A stretch of DNA of 42,766 nt from Candidatus Neomicrothrix sp. UBA814 (GTDB lineage: Bacteria; Actinomycetota; Acidimicrobiia; Acidimicrobiales; Poriferisodalaceae), in NCBI GenBank assembly GCA_002296525.1, contig DBIA01000022.1:1-42766 (forward strand). The letters are read 5' to 3'. Shown here in pieces: positions 41,118 through 42,766 of this stretch. A model generated the notes under the pieces. It was not told where the DNA came from and searched no databases. It saw only the letters and a list, made by a program, of their open reading frames with translations. A program made the translations under genes and the position numbers. How positions within the stretch are numbered: the first letter of the stretch is position 1; each line of letters starts with the position of its first letter.

Positions 41118-42518
41118 ATGTCCCGTCCAACAGCGGCTTTCTCAGCCACATTAGAAGTTGATCTCGCACATGAGCCAGGCACACTTGGCCGGCTCTGCAC
41201 AGCAATAGGAGATGTGGGTGGCAACATCAGGAGCTTGCGAGGTTTCAGCGTCACCGGTGGTTCTCTCCGCGAAGAAGTTGTAGTTGATGCGGCGAGTGAA
41301 GCCCACGTAGAAGAAATTTGTGAAGCCGTTAACGGGCTGGAGGGGATTAAGGTCATAAGCGCTGTTGATCGCACCTTCAAAGTTCACGAAGGCGGAAAAC
41401 TCGAAACAATCAGCCGTATCCCCCTAAGAGACGCCGACGACCTTTCGATGGCATACACCCCCGGCGTAGCCCGCGTTTGTATGGCGATTCACGAAGACGA
41501 ATCGGCATCTCACGAATTGACGATTCGCAAAAATACAGTGGCGATTGTCAGCGACGGAACTGCTGTTCTTGGGCTTGGAGATATTGGACCTGCAGCGGCG
41601 ATGCCAGTCATGGAAGGCAAGGCCCTTCTATTTAAAGAATTTGCTGGGGTTGACGCGTTCCCAATCTGCCTAGATGTAGATACACCTGAAGACATAATCG
41701 AAACTGTGATTCGACTCGCTCCAACTTTTGGTGGCATTAATCTTGAAGATATAGCTGCGCCAGGAGCATTTGAGGTTGAAGCGGCTCTTCGAGAGGCCCT
41801 CGATATTCCGGTCTTTCACGATGATCAACACGGCACTGCTGTAGTTGCTCTGGCCGCCTTAGAAAATGCGGTTCGCCTTACGGGGAAAAATTTCTCGGAT
41901 TTACGATGTGTGATCTTGGGTGCCGGGGCAGCGGGTGTTGCGTGCGCCAAGATTTTGTTGGGTAGAGGCATTGGTGATGTAGTCGTATGTGACCGGCAGG
42001 GCACGCTGTACCCGGGCCGTGATGGTCTTAATTCAGCGAAGGAATGGATCGCGACTAACACCAACAAGGATCGAATTGCTGGATCTGTCGGTGACGCAAT
42101 GGTTGGCGCTGATGTGTTTATGGGTTTGAGTGGCCCGGGTTTAGTTACTCGAGATGATGTAGCTGCAATGGGTGACAAGCCAATTGTTTTTGCAATGGCT
42201 AACCCTGACCCCGAAATTTTGCCCGAAGAGATCACTGACATCGCAGCAGTAGTTGCCACCGGCAGAAGTGATTACCCAAACCAAATCAACAATGTGCTTG
42301 CCTTCCCTGGAATATTCCGAGGGGCATTTGATGCTGGTGCTAGTGACATCACCGAGGGAATGAAGATAGCTGCAGCTTCAGCAATAGCGGCAGCCGTATC
42401 AAGTGATGATCTCTCCCCGGAATTGATTATTCCTACAGCGTTCGACCGTTCTGTCGTTCCGGCAGTATCAGCTGCGGTTGCAACAGCAGCCGACGCTGAC
42501 GGTGTCACCCGCGGTTAG
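41118..42518 (+). CDS. Malic enzyme with N-terminal ACT domain
   Basis: The enzyme decarboxylates malate to pyruvate with NAD(P). Residues 8-84 form an ACT regulatory domain (LAHEPGTLGRLCTAIGDVGGN), suggesting control by an amino acid or similar ligand. The catalytic part follows with MAYTPGVARVC (Tyr113), IVSDGTAVLGLGDIGPAAAMPVMEGKA, the metal-site VFHDDQHGTAVV, and the dinucleotide motif ILGAGAAGVACA. NPDPEILPEE and DYPNQINNVLAFPGIFRGA are standard. ATG 41118 follows AGGAG. Length is 466. It starts 80 bases after pyrE and could be a separate unit. Confidence 0.94.
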   Translation: MSRPTAAFSATLEVDLAHEPGTLGRLCTAIGDVGGNIRSLRGFSVTGGSLREEVVVDAASEAHVEEICEAVNGLEGIKVISAVDRTFKVHEGGKLETISRIPLRDADDLSMAYTPGVARVCMAIHEDESASHELTIRKNTVAIVSDGTAVLGLGDIGPAAAMPVMEGKALLFKEFAGVDAFPICLDVDTPEDIIETVIRLAPTFGGINLEDIAAPGAFEVEAALREALDIPVFHDDQHGTAVVALAALENAVRLTGKNFSDLRCVILGAGAAGVACAKILLGRGIGDVVVCDRQGTLYPGRDGLNSAKEWIATNTNKDRIAGSVGDAMVGADVFMGLSGPGLVTRDDVAAMGDKPIVFAMANPDPEILPEEITDIAAVVATGRSDYPNQINNVLAFPGIFRGAFDAGASDITEGMKIAAASAIAAAVSSDDLSPELIIPTAFDRSVVPAVSAAVATAADADGVTRG

Positions 42519-42618
42519 AGACGCTTCAGAATCGTAAATTTGTGGTTGTAGGCGGATGTCTGTTTAGCGGCTCAATGTCGGAAACTTGAAGATAGAAGCC
42601 TTGTAAATCACAGAAAGC

Positions 42619-42636
42619 CAGGGGATCTGACCCCTG
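42619..42636. terminator. Probable bidirectional terminator hairpin between malic enzyme and tRNAs
   Basis: CAGGGG and CCCCTG form a six-pair GC-rich stem around ATCTGA, in the 129-base gap between convergent transcripts. On the minus strand it is followed by GCTTTCT, which suits termination of the tRNA transcript; on the plus strand the tail is CTTCCT. No gene is seen in this gap. Confidence 0.5.
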
Positions 42637-42647
42637 ACTTCCTAGTG

Positions 42648-42720
42648 TGGTCGGGACCGGCGTCGATCCGGTGACCTCACGCTTTTCAGGCGCGCGCTCT
42701 GCCAACTGAGCTACCCGACC
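42648..42720 (-). tRNA. tRNA-Phe (anticodon GAA)
   Basis: On the minus strand the acceptor stem is GGTCGGG/CCCGACC with discriminator A. The D-arm is GCTCAGTTGGCAGAGC, and the anticodon stem CGCGC/GCGTG encloses CTGAAAA, giving anticodon GAA. The T-loop is GATCGAC in a CCGG/CCGG-type stem. The gene has 73 bases and no encoded CCA. Its 5' end is one base from the tRNA-Asp 3' end. Confidence 0.97.
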
Positions 42721-42721
42721 G

Positions 42722-42766
42722 CGGTCCCGACGGGATTTGAACCCGCGACCTCCGGCTTGACAGGCC
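42722..42766 (-). tRNA. tRNA-Asp (anticodon GTC), 5' part outside window
   Basis: On the minus strand the visible part starts in the anticodon arm. The loop CTGTCAA gives anticodon GTC, then come the variable region GGAGGTC, the T-arm GCGGG-TTCAAAT-CCCGT, the acceptor strand CGGGACC and discriminator G. It is cut off by the window edge at 42766. It lies directly before tRNA-Phe, as in the common actinobacterial Glu-Asp-Phe tRNA cluster. Confidence 0.95.

Noticed and set aside
41825..42259. 144-codon antisense ORF opposite the malic enzyme gene
   Set aside because: It is a shadow of a strongly coding region; its translation is low-complexity Ala/Ser/Pro-rich and has no start context.

Overview
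The window looks like the origin-proximal part of the chromosome of a free-living actinobacterium. It is most plausibly an uncultured, moderate-GC member of the Acidimicrobiia; that class is a guess from gene content and base composition judged by eye. Actinobacterial hallmarks are CarD, a DUF5318 protein, a DUF6049 protein, the dnaK-grpE-dnaJ-hspR order, an EtfD-like membrane Fe-S protein, a CwlM-like protein next to trxAB and parAB, and a bifunctional-type dCTP deaminase. No transposase, integrase, phage gene or CRISPR array is visible. Nearly every gene is housekeeping, so the novelty is in unusual versions of familiar genes and in small cis elements.

Left part (1-11452): the end of parA and all of parB run rightward. 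Facing them is a long leftward gene train: carD, a GNAT acetyltransferase, a DUF6049 protein, murJ, degV, a membrane-anchored pseudokinase, a small membrane protein, trxB, trxA and a CwlM-like pseudo-amidase. This matches the mycobacterial region around Rv3907c-Rv3918c, but the pseudokinase and extracellular part that is fused to MurJ (MviN) in mycobacteria is a separate gene here, and no sigM is present.

Middle part (11624-20893): pcnA, DUF5318 and a severely degenerate class A penicillin-binding protein lead into rpsF-ssb-rpsR-rplI. An SMP-30 lactonase-like gene and an amidohydrolase are inserted before dnaB. A perfect inverted pair of DnaA boxes sits just upstream of dnaB. bS18 has lost its zinc cysteines and carries a long acidic tail. 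A tRNA-Gly follows on the minus strand.

Right-middle part (21017-29332): dcd, a DUF1330 protein, the EtfD-like membrane Fe-S oxidoreductase (minus), a P-II protein preceded by a possible small ORF, gpmA (minus), and the heat-shock operon dnaK-grpE-dnaJ-hspR. The dnaK promoter overlaps a degenerate HspR-type inverted repeat.

Right part (29459-42766): a compact purine operon, purA-purD-purE-purB-purC-purS-purQ-purL-purF-purM, continues with four-base overlaps into pyrE and is followed by an ACT-domain malic enzyme. The window ends in minus-strand tRNA-Phe and a truncated tRNA-Asp. Together the purine genes cover most steps from PRPP to AMP; purN, purH, purK and the IMP-to-GMP branch are not in the window.

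The most interesting theme is that three cell-wall proteins here (CwlM-like amidase, MviN-type kinase domain, class A PBP) all appear to have lost catalytic residues. This suggests a set of non-catalytic regulators of peptidoglycan synthesis around MurJ.
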